DNA of 50,145 nucleotides from an uncultured Sphingobacteriales bacterium (GTDB taxonomy: Bacteria; Bacteroidota; Bacteroidia; Chitinophagales; Chitinophagaceae). The notes beneath the pieces are model-generated. The model had not been told where the DNA came from, did not search any database, and worked only from the letters and a program-made list of their open reading frames with translations. Position 1 is the stretch's first letter. Each line of letters begins with the position of its first letter. The position numbers and the translations under genes are program-made. This document shows positions 9,061 through 18,101 of the stretch, piece after piece. The stretch is from NCBI GenBank assembly GCA_946479435.1, contig CAMLFX010000010.1:1-50145 (forward strand). The letters are read 5' to 3'.

Positions 9061-10554
9061 TTAGTCGATGGAATACGTTACGGTACCATCTTTTTCATCT
9101 TTTAGCTGTATGCCGGCCTCCAGCAGTTTATTGCGTATCTGGTCCGATGTTGCAAAGTCTTTGCGCGTGCGCGCGTCTTTGCGTATCTCTATCAGCAGCG
9201 ATAAAACCTGGTCTAACTTATTACTATTCTCCGCAGCTTGCAACGCCTGCAAGCCTAGCACATCTTCAATATAAGTTTTGAAAGTGTCTTTTAACAATTG
9301 TAACGTTTCACCGCTTATTGCGTCGGCTGCTACTTGCCCGCCTTTTATGCCGTTGATTACCGGCACCGCTTCAAACAGGTTAGCAATAACACGCGCAGTA
9401 TTAAAGTCATCGTTCATGAAATCAGCACATTCATTACACCAGTCAACAACCTGCTTATCCAATACTGTGTCTTTCGGTGCACCTGTTGATGGTGTTAACT
9501 TCTGCAATACTTCATACGCTTCCCAAAGCCTGCGCAATGCGCGCTCCGATGCCTGCAGTGCTTCGTTCGAAAAATCGAGAGTACTGCGGTAGTGCGTTTG
9601 CAATATGTAGAAGCGCACTACCATGGGGTGGTAAGGTTGCTGTAATATCGGGTGATCGCCACTGAAAAGTTCCGTAAGTTTAATAACATTATTATAGCTT
9701 TTGCCCATCTTCTTGCCATTGATGGTGATCATGTTATTATGCATCCAGTAGCGTACTGGCATACAACCATGTGCTATGGTCGATTGCGCTATCTCGCTTT
9801 CGTGGTGGGGAAACTGAAGGTCCATACCACCGCCATGTATATCAAATGTTACTCCCAGATACTTACTACTCATAGCCGAGCACTCAATATGCCAGCCGGG
9901 GAAACCTTCGCCCCATGGGCTTTGCCAGCGCATAATATGCGAAGCTGGTGCTTTTTTCCACAGTGCGAAGTCCACTTTATTTCTTTTTTCATCCTGCCCG
10001 TCCAGGTCGCGCGTAGTTTCCAGCAAATCATCCAGCACTCGCCCTGATAGCTTACCATAAGGATATTTCTCAGCGTATTTCTTTACATCAAAATATACCG
10101 AGCCATTCACTTCATAAGCATATCCTTTTTCAATGATGGTTTTTATCATCTCTATCTGCTCAATAATATGCCCGGTTGCTGTCGGCTCAATGCTTGGGTC
10201 AAGCGTATTGAACAAACGCATACCCCAATGAAACAGGTTGGTGTATTTATGCACCAGTTCCATTGGCTCCAGCTTTTCCAGTTGCGCTTTGGTAGCTACT
10301 TTATCTTCAGCTTCGCGGCCTTCTTCTTCAAAGTGGCCCGCATCGGTTATGTTGCGTACATAGCGCACTTTATAGCCCAGGTGTTGCAGGTAGCGGTTCA
10401 CTACATCGAACGTAATATATGGACGTGCATGGCCCAGATGGCTTTCGCCAGATACCGTAGGGCCGCAGACGTACAGCCCAACATGACCGGGCACAGAAGG
10501 TTCAAACTTTTCTTTCTGACGGGTATAGGAATTGTATAAATGCAAATCTGACAT
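9061..10554 (-). CDS. cysS: Cysteinyl-tRNA synthetase
   Basis: It charges tRNA-Cys with cysteine in the cytoplasm. The 497-residue product from the ATG at 10554 has the zinc ligand Cys30 in YVCGPT, the HIGH-type motif HLGH (39-42), WHIECSAM with Cys225, and FPHHESE supplying further zinc ligands. The KMSKS loop reads KMGKS (282-286). The C-terminal part ([19 protein letters not shown]) matches the anticodon-binding end of CysS. The ORF could extend six codons further, but MSDLHLYNS fits the family start. It lies between the phosphatase-family gene (28 bases) and the ABC exporter (7 bases). Confidence 0.97.
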   Translation of the reverse strand: MSDLHLYNSYTRQKEKFEPSVPGHVGLYVCGPTVSGESHLGHARPYITFDVVNRYLQHLGYKVRYVRNITDAGHFEEEGREAEDKVATKAQLEKLEPMELVHKYTNLFHWGMRLFNTLDPSIEPTATGHIIEQIEMIKTIIEKGYAYEVNGSVYFDVKKYAEKYPYGKLSGRVLDDLLETTRDLDGQDEKRNKVDFALWKKAPASHIMRWQSPWGEGFPGWHIECSAMSSKYLGVTFDIHGGGMDLQFPHHESEIAQSTIAHGCMPVRYWMHNNMITINGKKMGKSYNNVIKLTELFSGDHPILQQPYHPMVVRFYILQTHYRSTLDFSNEALQASERALRRLWEAYEVLQKLTPSTGAPKDTVLDKQVVDWCNECADFMNDDFNTARVIANLFEAVPVINGIKGGQVAADAISGETLQLLKDTFKTYIEDVLGLQALQAAENSNKLDQVLSLLIEIRKDARTRKDFATSDQIRNKLLEAGIQLKDEKDGTVTYSID

Positions 10555-10582
10555 ATAGCAAAATAATAGCAAAAATAAGTCT

Positions 10583-11728
10583 TTATTGCCGAGCAGCCAC
10601 TATTTCGAAATTGGTGATAATAGGATTATGGTCGGAAAGCTCGGTAGAAGGGCACTGAAACCCTACCAGCCTGAGTATTGATTCATCATAAAAAAGATGA
10701 TCGATGCGAATGGTTGGTAGCAAACGGTTGTAGCTGCGCCCAAAGCCTACGCCTTTATCTAAAAAAGCATCGCTCAGCTCACCACGCATAGTAGTATAGG
10801 TGTACGAACCCGGCAGATCATTAAAATCGCCACATAGTAATACAGGATAAGGACTCTGCCTGATAATAGCGATGGCTTTATTTACCTCGCTTGCCCTATG
10901 CTCGTAAGCTGTATTTAGCTTTTCAATAAATACATTCGCCCTTTTTATTGCCCCTTTTGCCGAGTCGGTGTTCCGCCTTACTTCATCAATATAATCCTTC
11001 TCCTTATCGCTTAACCCAAACGTGGTAAGGTGCACGAAAAAAACACGTATGGTTTTGTCATAAGGCAATTGCACATCCCCCTGCATCATATAGATATATT
11101 CTGAAAGCTGATGCGCCTCGTAATTTTTAAAAGGATACTTCGAGAAAACAGCCGTTCCCAGGTAAATCTTATCGTTCAGGCTGTTATCGGCCTGGAAACG
11201 ATAATCGATATATCCATTATTCTTAATGATCTTTTCGGCGTATGGCTTTAGTATATTATCAATGGTCAGCGAATATTCAGGCAGACATAATATATCAGCA
11301 TCCTGCGCTTGAAGAAAGTCCAGTATTCTTTGGTCAAAAGCTTTATCCACCGGTTTATTAAATACACCCATCCCATGCGAATTCCAGCTTAATATTTTTA
11401 TGGTGCGTTGTTTACGCTCCATATTGTTCTTCGCAAAAAAGTTGGCCGCAAAAATTGTAGTGGTTACTTTATATCCTCCTGCCAGTACCAGTATCGATAA
11501 TAGTGCGCGCAGCTTATGGTTGGAAAACAACCAAAGCACCACAAACACTATGTTTACCATAATGGCGTAAGGCGTGGTAAGGCTGAAAATAGCTATATTC
11601 TTTACCCGGAGGGGATCTGTATATGCTGCCGCGATACAAAAGCCCAACCATATTACTGCAACTATATTCAGCAGAAAAAAAGTACTACTGAATATGCGCC
11701 TGAAAATATTCGTTCCGCTACTGCTCAC
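10583..11728 (-). CDS. Membrane-anchored endonuclease/exonuclease/phosphatase-family protein
   Basis: The 381-residue protein starts with three hydrophobic segments (about residues 13-33, 45-66 and 72-95). A C-terminal domain of the DNase I/sphingomyelinase-like EEP fold follows. Fold motifs visible in order are ILSWNSHGMG, LCLPEYS (the metal-binding Glu position), LLCGDFNDLPGS, IDHLFYD and LSDHNPI. Family members hydrolyse phosphodiesters in DNA, phospholipids or phosphoinositides, and the substrate here is unknown. The start codon appears to be GTG. The gap to the upstream rhomboid-like gene is 6 bases, so the genes are almost certainly co-transcribed. Confidence 0.87.
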   Translation of the reverse strand: MSSSGTNIFRRIFSSTFFLLNIVAVIWLGFCIAAAYTDPLRVKNIAIFSLTTPYAIMVNIVFVVLWLFSNHKLRALLSILVLAGGYKVTTTIFAANFFAKNNMERKQRTIKILSWNSHGMGVFNKPVDKAFDQRILDFLQAQDADILCLPEYSLTIDNILKPYAEKIIKNNGYIDYRFQADNSLNDKIYLGTAVFSKYPFKNYEAHQLSEYIYMMQGDVQLPYDKTIRVFFVHLTTFGLSDKEKDYIDEVRRNTDSAKGAIKRANVFIEKLNTAYEHRASEVNKAIAIIRQSPYPVLLCGDFNDLPGSYTYTTMRGELSDAFLDKGVGFGRSYNRLLPTIRIDHLFYDESILRLVGFQCPSTELSDHNPIITNFEIVAARQ

Positions 11729-11734
11729 GTATAG

Positions 11735-12634
11735 CTATAATTTATTATTGTCTTTACCGGCGTTCATCAGTATCTCGCGCTCTTCTTTGGTAAGCGCATT
11801 ATATCCTTCCGTATTTATTTTGTCCAGTATATCATCTACACGTTTTTGTGTAAACTTATGGCTTTGTATGCGGCTGATCACTTCATTGCGCTTTTTACTA
11901 TTCTTCGTGCGTATCTTTTGTTCATCGGGCGAAAATGCATGGTTAAGCTTATCCAGTATTTCATAAGGCCAGGCACCGGGCTTATACCCGTTTTGCAATA
12001 GTTTTACATATCCAAAGCCTGTTAGCCCGCCACCCGCCAACAATAGCAGTTTGGCTCCTTCTACATTAGCATTCATTATCATAAGCGCCAGGAAAATAAC
12101 TGCTATTACAGCTATCGGTACGCTGAAGTGTTCGCCAAAATAAAACCTGTATGTGGGCGCAAAGGTGAGGGCCGCAGCTGCCAGGCCCATAACGCCGGCC
12201 TGTGCGCCAAACAAATAACCGCCGGTATTAACACCGGGTATCAGTTGCGCCAGTTCGTAAAACACGCCGCCTATTACTAAACTGTAAACGAATACAGGTA
12301 TCACTTGCCTGTACCCCGTAAGCATTTGCAATACGCTCCCGAAGCAATACAACCATATCATGTTCGAGAATAGTTCCCAAAACCCATTATGCACCCAACC
12401 ATAAGTAAGTACGGTCCATATTTTAGTTTTGAATAAGGCCAGCGGTGCCAAACCTAAATTATATGTAAATATGGAAGGGAAAGTTTGCGGGTTGGCTTCA
12501 GCTACCAGCAATATCACCCTTGATAAATGATACCCGATAAAACCCACACCTGCTGCTATTATCAGTTGCAGCACCGCATTTTCACTATATCCCGGCCTCG
12601 ATGAATTGAACGGCCTTTTATACATCGTCTTCAT
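11735..12634 (-). CDS. Rhomboid-like membrane protein, predicted catalytically inactive
   Basis: About 299 residues with at least six hydrophobic segments and a rhomboid layout. It keeps the conserved FSNMIWLY helix (equivalent to HLFSNM in the neighbour) and a glycine-rich helix where the serine should be. At the catalytic site, however, the sequence reads GAQAG where active rhomboids have GASAG or GASG. The partner helix reads LAGGGL with no histidine where AHxGG is expected. The C-terminal 70 residues are soluble and charged, ending in a small helical domain (VDDILDKINTEGYNALTKEERE) known from Bacteroidetes rhomboids. It is probably a pseudoprotease acting by binding. The start is ATG 12634 or 12625. 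It sits 18 bases downstream of an intact rhomboid gene. Confidence 0.82.
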   Translation of the reverse strand: MKTMYKRPFNSSRPGYSENAVLQLIIAAGVGFIGYHLSRVILLVAEANPQTFPSIFTYNLGLAPLALFKTKIWTVLTYGWVHNGFWELFSNMIWLYCFGSVLQMLTGYRQVIPVFVYSLVIGGVFYELAQLIPGVNTGGYLFGAQAGVMGLAAAALTFAPTYRFYFGEHFSVPIAVIAVIFLALMIMNANVEGAKLLLLAGGGLTGFGYVKLLQNGYKPGAWPYEILDKLNHAFSPDEQKIRTKNSKKRNEVISRIQSHKFTQKRVDDILDKINTEGYNALTKEEREILMNAGKDNNKL

Positions 12635-12652
12635 ACTATACACTAAAAATTA

Positions 12653-13543
12653 TCAATAAAAATGCTTCCTGTTTTGCTTGTTCCAGATCTTCAATAATAT
12701 AAATGCTACCAGCATACCCCCAAGGTGTGCAAAGTGAGCTACGTTATCGCCTGCCGAATTCCGGAAACCTGCAAATAGCTCAAACAAGGCATAAGCGCCT
12801 ACTACATACTTCGCCTTTATAGGCACCAAAAAGTACAGGTAAAGTAATGTGTTAGGAAATAGGTAACCAAATGCGAACAGGATACCAAACACTGCACCCG
12901 ATGCGCCTACTGTAGCTTCATCAAATATACCCGGCAGGTATTGCCCCGTTTGCGGATTAATAGCGCCATTCAAATAATGGTTAATAGCAGATACTGACTC
13001 GTTAGCGTAATCGGCAGAAGGCATATTCTGCCACTGTATATTGAAATTATACAGGTAAACATTCAGCGGGTTATACTGGTTGAGGTGTACATGCTGCTCC
13101 AGGAACAAATTAAATTGGTCGGCAGTAGGGTTTTGCTGGTACCTTGCAAAGGCTTGTTCAATAGTATGAAATTCATAGCCTACCACACCCAGGTGCAGCA
13201 CGGCTGCACCTAACCCACACACCAGGTAAAAAGTAATGAAGCGCTTTGGGCCCCATACATTCTCTAATATGCTGCCAAACATCCATAAGGCAAACATGTT
13301 AGAGAAAAGGTGCATGATGGTGCCATTTACATCATTGTAGCTGCCATGCATGAACATGTGCGTTAGAAATTGCCATGGTTTAAAATAGTGCGACCCCCAA
13401 TAATGCAAACCGAAATAATCAGCAAGATCGATTCCGGCCTTACCCAATACATATTGTGCAAATACAATAAGAGAATTGATTATAATTAGATTCTTGACGA
13501 TAGGTGGTAGTATCTGGAAACGTCCGGGTCTGAAATCTGTCAT
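12653..13543 (-). CDS. Rhomboid intramembrane serine protease
   Basis: Rhomboids cleave transmembrane substrates within the lipid bilayer. This 296-residue protein has the catalytic dyad: Ser215 in GASGAVFG and His273 in AHFAHLGGM. It also has the L1-helix region HMFMHG and HLFSNMFALWMFG. A roughly 90-residue loop (about 122-210) rich in Asn, Gln and Tyr is inserted before the serine helix and is likely periplasmic. I recall similar inserts in Bacteroidetes homologues. It is the first gene of a probable operon with the inactive paralogue, the EEP protein, cysS, the ABC exporter and galE. Its substrate is unknown. Confidence 0.92.
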   Translation of the reverse strand: MTDFRPGRFQILPPIVKNLIIINSLIVFAQYVLGKAGIDLADYFGLHYWGSHYFKPWQFLTHMFMHGSYNDVNGTIMHLFSNMFALWMFGSILENVWGPKRFITFYLVCGLGAAVLHLGVVGYEFHTIEQAFARYQQNPTADQFNLFLEQHVHLNQYNPLNVYLYNFNIQWQNMPSADYANESVSAINHYLNGAINPQTGQYLPGIFDEATVGASGAVFGILFAFGYLFPNTLLYLYFLVPIKAKYVVGAYALFELFAGFRNSAGDNVAHFAHLGGMLVAFILLKIWNKQNRKHFY

Positions 13544-13597
13544 ATTTGTATTATTTCGCTTTAGTTTTCTTTTGCACTATCGCCTGCTTAACCAATT

Positions 13598-13605
13598 CAA
13601 AATTA
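13598..13605 (-). promoter_or_regulatory. Putative promoter (-7 box) for the rhomboid block
   Basis: The minus strand reads TAATTTTG (TAnnTTTG) about 55 bases upstream of the rhomboid ATG at 13543, in the 114-base gap after the MutS-like gene. The -33 element is not recognisable, so this is tentative. Confidence 0.35.
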
Positions 13606-13657
13606 AACCTTCTTACTGTTTGCGCATTCACATATTAATTGTTAAATATCTATATGC

Positions 13658-14989
13658 CTATTTGTTTGGCTTACTATTCAGTAGCGCAATAACGCCCTCC
13701 CGCTCCAGTATTTTATAGCCTATCCGGTCGTTCGATATGCCATCTCTTAATTCATATTTGAATTTAAAATGGCCATCTTGCGTAGCTTGTGTTACAAAGT
13801 AGGCAAATTGTATCGACGGGTTATCTTTAAAGTGCTGTGCTACCTCATAGAGGTGTGTTGATAATATCATCAAGTGCCCTTCTTTTTGTACTAAACCATC
13901 TATTACAGCACGGGTACATTCGTAAGCATCATGCACGTTGGTACCTTTAAATAGTTCATCCATCAGCACCAGGTGCGCACCATCTTTTATTAGCTTTTCG
14001 GCAGTCTGCTTCATACGCTGCACCTCGGCAAAGAAATAGCTTTGCCCCTTCATCAGGTCGTCTTCTACATGCATATTGGTAATGATACCCTGCAAAAAAC
14101 TTACTTGCATACTGGCTGCCGGTACACCTGCACCCAAATGCGCGAGCAAAGCGGCCACGCCCATAGCACGCATAAATGTTGTTTTTCCCGACATGTTCGC
14201 GCCTGTCAGCACCAGGAAGTTGCTCTTCCCATCAAAGCTTATATCGTAGGGTACCGGGTCTTGCAAAAGAGGATGATATAATTGGGTTGCTTCAAAACGC
14301 ACCGGCGTTTCCGGTAGCAATACAGGGTAAGACCATTCATGCATCACCGTTGACACAGCCAGCGATCTTATCGCATCCATCTTTGCGTAGATGGCTGTCA
14401 ATTGCAATACCATCAGTTTCATTTCCCTGCGGGCTTTAAAGCTCAACGCCGCCAGTTCTCGGAAAGGTGTGTCTTTATGAACGGCGATGATATCATCCGT
14501 CAACCGGTGCTGCAGTTCTTTATCTATTTGCTGCAATTGCTGTTGCAATAATGCAGGTACATTTTCTTGCTTCAATATTTCTGTAAGCTGCCTGCAACCT
14601 TTCAGAAAATCGGATAAGTGCGATAGCGAGAACTGTGTAAAGAAGTATTCATTTTTATTGAACCACTTCTGCAATACGTTGCCGAAAATCGATGTCATAC
14701 CTCCAGGGGTAGCACTTACATTATCAGCTGTATCGAAAAACTTATCGAGCATAATAAGTGTACCGTTCGATATTACCTCAGGCCACTTATCAAGGTTATC
14801 TGTCCAGAACTTCACAGTATCCTGCACATCTTGCAGGGCTTTATAATTATCAGGGGGGTGAAGTATGTGTTTACGCAGGCTATCCTTGCCTGCCTGCGTG
14901 GTAGTATGGTCTAACAACGCAAATACACCACCACTTGTTTCGGTGGTGAAGATGGATAGGTCTTTAAGCGTTGTTTTGTCGTTCTGCAC
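13658..14989 (-). CDS. MutS-related ATPase lacking the mismatch-recognition domain
   Basis: The 443-residue protein has a helical lever/core region (residues 1-220) followed by a MutS-type ATPase domain. Walker A is TGANMSGKTTF, Walker B is LVLMDELFKGT, and there is a TxH-type switch at LSTHLYE. Compared with MutS1 (about 850 residues) it lacks the N-terminal mismatch-binding domain with the F-x-E motif. Compared with MutS2 it lacks a Smr nuclease tail. Such short MutS homologues occur in Bacteroidetes; their role is not established to my knowledge. The start is GTG at 14989, directly following the TAA of pyrC, with no other Met for 79 residues. Translational coupling with pyrC is likely. Confidence 0.87.
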   Translation of the reverse strand: MQNDKTTLKDLSIFTTETSGGVFALLDHTTTQAGKDSLRKHILHPPDNYKALQDVQDTVKFWTDNLDKWPEVISNGTLIMLDKFFDTADNVSATPGGMTSIFGNVLQKWFNKNEYFFTQFSLSHLSDFLKGCRQLTEILKQENVPALLQQQLQQIDKELQHRLTDDIIAVHKDTPFRELAALSFKARREMKLMVLQLTAIYAKMDAIRSLAVSTVMHEWSYPVLLPETPVRFEATQLYHPLLQDPVPYDISFDGKSNFLVLTGANMSGKTTFMRAMGVAALLAHLGAGVPAASMQVSFLQGIITNMHVEDDLMKGQSYFFAEVQRMKQTAEKLIKDGAHLVLMDELFKGTNVHDAYECTRAVIDGLVQKEGHLMILSTHLYEVAQHFKDNPSIQFAYFVTQATQDGHFKFKYELRDGISNDRIGYKILEREGVIALLNSKPNK

Positions 14990-16321
14990 TTACCTGTTGA
15001 ATGATAGTCTTTGTCCGCGAATATTGTTATTGATCTTACCGTCTTCATAAGCCACTTCGCCATTCACCAATGTATATTTTACTTCAGCGGGGAAGGTATG
15101 TCCTTCAAATGGCGACCAGTTGCATTTATATAGCAGGTTGCTTTTATCCACTTTTGTATTGCCCTTCATATCTACCAATACAATATCGGCAAAATAACCT
15201 TCGCGTACATAACCGCGGTTTTCTATCTGGAAACACCTGGCAGGTGCATGGCACATTTTCTCTACCACTTTTTCAATGGTTAGTTTGCCTTGTTGCACAT
15301 ATTGCAACATCAGCAAAAGCGAATGCTGTACCAATGGCACACCCGATGGTGCTTGTTGATATGGTTGCTGCTTTTCTTCCCATGTATGCGGTGCATGGTC
15401 GGTAGCAATTATATCCAGCCGGTCATCCAATAGTCCTTGCCAAAGTGCATCCCTGTTTTCAGATGCTTTAATAGCAGGGTTACATTTTATAAGGTTACCA
15501 TATTGTTTGTAATCGTTTGCTGTAAAATGAAGATGGTGCACGCATACTTCAGAAGTGATACGCTTATCTTCCAGCGGGAACATATTGGTGAACAACTGCA
15601 GTTCTTTAGCAGTTGATATATGCAGTATGTGTAAACGTGTATTGTGTTGCTTTGCTAATTGTACGGCAGAGAACGAACTTTCAAAACAAGCTTCCACATC
15701 GCGTATCAGCGGGTGGAAGGATGCATCATCCGCGTCAGGATATTTCGCTTTATTCGCAGCGATGACACGTTCATCTTCGCAGTGTGTAGCTATCAGGTAT
15801 TCCGTATCGCGGAAGATGCTATTCAATGTTACGTAATTGTCAACAAGCATATTACCCGTGCTCGACCCCATGAATATCTTCACGCCGCATATCTCACGCT
15901 TGCGCTTGTTCAGTCGCAGTACTTCATCTGCATTATCATTCGCCACACCCATAAAGAAGCTATAGTTAGCTACCGATGTTTCTGCAGCTCTTGCATACTT
16001 CTTCTCCAGTTCTGCTTCATTCAGTGCAGGCGGGTTGGTATTCGGCATTTCCATGAAAGAAGTAGTGCCACCTGCAACAGCCGCAGCTGCTTCTGTACCA
16101 ATCGTTGCTTTATGCGTAAGTCCCGGCTCACGAAAGTGTACCTGGTCATCAATAACACCCGGCAACAAGTGTAAGCCTTCTGCATTTATCTCGCGGTAGT
16201 TACCGGAAGCTTGCAGGTTATTCCCTATCTGCTCGATGCGGCCATCTTTTATCAATACATCCTTCAATTCCTGCTTGCCTTCGTTTACAATTGTTGCGCC
16301 CTTTATTAACACTACAGACAT
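14990..16321 (-). CDS. pyrC: Dihydroorotase
   Basis: It closes N-carbamoyl-aspartate to dihydroorotate in pyrimidine synthesis. From the ATG at 16321 it has 443 residues. Zinc-site elements are visible: DDQVHFREPG (59-67), Lys148 in GVKIFMGSS (the likely carboxylated lysine), His180 in ATHCEDE, His231 or His234 in HILHIS, and Asp308 in ATDHAPH. The first histidine of the usual HxH pair is Gln60. I recall this variant in other Bacteroidetes dihydroorotases, and the rest of the site is intact, so I expect activity. A reading to 16366 is open but would cut into the divergent promoter. Its stop abuts the MutS-like start. Confidence 0.91.
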   Translation of the reverse strand: MSVVLIKGATIVNEGKQELKDVLIKDGRIEQIGNNLQASGNYREINAEGLHLLPGVIDDQVHFREPGLTHKATIGTEAAAAVAGGTTSFMEMPNTNPPALNEAELEKKYARAAETSVANYSFFMGVANDNADEVLRLNKRKREICGVKIFMGSSTGNMLVDNYVTLNSIFRDTEYLIATHCEDERVIAANKAKYPDADDASFHPLIRDVEACFESSFSAVQLAKQHNTRLHILHISTAKELQLFTNMFPLEDKRITSEVCVHHLHFTANDYKQYGNLIKCNPAIKASENRDALWQGLLDDRLDIIATDHAPHTWEEKQQPYQQAPSGVPLVQHSLLLMLQYVQQGKLTIEKVVEKMCHAPARCFQIENRGYVREGYFADIVLVDMKGNTKVDKSNLLYKCNWSPFEGHTFPAEVKYTLVNGEVAYEDGKINNNIRGQRLSFNR

Positions 16322-16341
16322 ACAATACGGTTTTATTAGAA

Positions 16342-16349
16342 TACTTTTG
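16342..16349 (+). promoter_or_regulatory. Putative promoter (-7 box) for the RemB-like gene
   Basis: TACTTTTG matches TAnnTTTG and lies 42 bases before the ATG at 16392, in the 70-base gap shared with divergent pyrC. No TTTG is found 19-20 bases upstream. Confidence 0.4.
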
Positions 16350-16391
16350 AAGCAGCAATTTACCACAATACCTTTTTACAAATCGTATACT

Positions 16392-18101
16392 ATGTGTAAA
16401 AAAGCAGTATATGCCACTTTACTATTTGTGTGTTTGGCCTTTATGGCTGAAGCACAAACTACATACCTGCAGTTAGGTCATGAAGACTATAACGTGCTCG
16501 ACAGGCTGGAAACGAAGTCGGGTTCATTGTCTAACGACTTGTTCCTGTCGGTGAAACCAGTGCCACGTAAGAACATGGTGAAGTTCCTGATGGAGCAAAT
16601 GGATGATTCGGCCGGCAACAACCTGAGCCTTATTGATCAATACAACATAGCACATGCTATATCAGCCAGCGGCGAATGGGCACCTGATGAAGACGGGGCC
16701 ATCGATTCGAAACGCCCCTGGTTCAATACCTTCTACAAGAAGCAGCCAGACCTGCTGCATGTGAAGACCGATGACTTCTTCCTGTCGCTGAACCCTGTGT
16801 TAACGCTGCAAGGTGTATATGACAAAGACAACAAGCGCAACCCCCTCATTACCAGCAACCGTGGCGTAGAAGCGCGTGGATGGGTAGCGAAGAAGGTAGG
16901 CTTCTACATGTTCTTTACCGACAACCAGGAGAGTGTGCCAGGCTATGTAGCACAATGGGTTGATAGCAATGGCGCAGTACCGGGTGTTGACAACTTCACC
17001 CGCAAGAAGGGCAAGTACGGCAGCTACGACTACCTGCTGGCACGTGGCTATATAGACTTCGCAGCGGTGAAGGACCATATCAATGTGACCTTTGGCTATG
17101 ATAAGAACTTCCTGGGCGATGGTATGCGCAGCCTCTTCCTGAGCGACTTCTCTGCGGGTGCTGCTTTCCTTAGGCTAAACACCCGCATCTGGAAGCTGAA
17201 CTACCAGAACCTGTACATGGAACTGACACCACATGTAGGCGCCAGTGGCGACAACCTGCTGCCACACAAGTACGCTACCATGCACCAACTCAGCATCAAC
17301 GCTACCCGGTGGCTGAATGTAGGCTTGTTTGAGACCGTTGTCTTCGACAGGGTGAACCGCTACGAGTTCAGCTACCTGATACCGGTGATACTGTACCGCC
17401 AGATAGAACGCGCACTGGGCAGCCCCGACAATGTGATGCTGGGCATCAACTTCAAGGCGCTGGCAGCAAAGCACCTTCAGTTCTACGGGCAACTAATGCT
17501 GGATGAGTTCACCAGCAAGGAGCTGTTTGCCGGCAATGGCTATTGGGGTAACAAGTTTGGCGTACAGCTGGGCGGCAAGTACTTCGATGCCTTTACCGTG
17601 AAGAACCTTGACCTGCAAGGCGAGGTGAACATAGTACGCCCATTCACCTATACCCACTTCGATAGTGTGGGCAACTATACGCACTACAACCAGCCGCTGG
17701 CGCACCCCTTGGGCGCGAGCTTTGCAGAGGTATTGGGCGTAGTACGCTACCAACCTGTGAAGAACCTCTTCCTGAGCCTGAAGGGTATGTACTACCAGAA
17801 GGGCGCCGATACCGGCAGCGCCAACTTTGGCAACACCATCATGAAGGACTATGATACGCGTACTACGCTGCCGGGCAGCACCCGCAACTACGGCTATGGG
17901 CTGATAGCAGGCGTGAAGACCCAATGCGCTACACTGAACCTGAACGCCAGCTACGAACTGAAGGAGAACCTCTTCATAGACCTGGGGGCTACCTACCGCC
18001 GCTTTGCGTGGCAGGATGGCCTGTACCCTACCCAGAACAACGCCTACCTATATGGTGGCTTCCGCCTCAACTTCGTGAGGAGGGACTACAACTTCTACTA
18101 G
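16392..18101 (+). CDS. Outer-membrane beta-barrel protein, RemB/Wzi-like
   Basis: The ATG at 16392 gives a signal peptide (MCKKAVYATLLFVCLAFMAEA) and a 569-residue protein. It is rich in alternating aromatic/polar strands and ends in a beta-strand with RRDYNFY, as in outer-membrane barrels. The opening YLQLGHEDYNVLDRLETKSG and overall length resemble proteins annotated as gliding motility protein RemB and the capsule-assembly Wzi group. RemB is a surface protein linked to gliding in Flavobacterium. That match is from memory, so the function is an inference. Its codons are noticeably GC-rich compared with neighbours. The stop overlaps the convergent YdeI-family stop. Confidence 0.72.
   Translation: MCKKAVYATLLFVCLAFMAEAQTTYLQLGHEDYNVLDRLETKSGSLSNDLFLSVKPVPRKNMVKFLMEQMDDSAGNNLSLIDQYNIAHAISASGEWAPDEDGAIDSKRPWFNTFYKKQPDLLHVKTDDFFLSLNPVLTLQGVYDKDNKRNPLITSNRGVEARGWVAKKVGFYMFFTDNQESVPGYVAQWVDSNGAVPGVDNFTRKKGKYGSYDYLLARGYIDFAAVKDHINVTFGYDKNFLGDGMRSLFLSDFSAGAAFLRLNTRIWKLNYQNLYMELTPHVGASGDNLLPHKYATMHQLSINATRWLNVGLFETVVFDRVNRYEFSYLIPVILYRQIERALGSPDNVMLGINFKALAAKHLQFYGQLMLDEFTSKELFAGNGYWGNKFGVQLGGKYFDAFTVKNLDLQGEVNIVRPFTYTHFDSVGNYTHYNQPLAHPLGASFAEVLGVVRYQPVKNLFLSLKGMYYQKGADTGSANFGNTIMKDYDTRTTLPGSTRNYGYGLIAGVKTQCATLNLNASYELKENLFIDLGATYRRFAWQDGLYPTQNNAYLYGGFRLNFVRRDYNFY

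Noticed and set aside
16236..16391. N-terminal extension of the RemB-like protein
   Set aside because: It would overlap pyrC and hide the signal peptide. The ATG at 16392 fits an exported protein and follows a -7 box.
17493..17924. Long antisense open frame inside the RemB-like gene
   Set aside because: It arises from the GC-rich codons of the real gene. It has no family motifs and is matched by other shadow frames in the same stretch.
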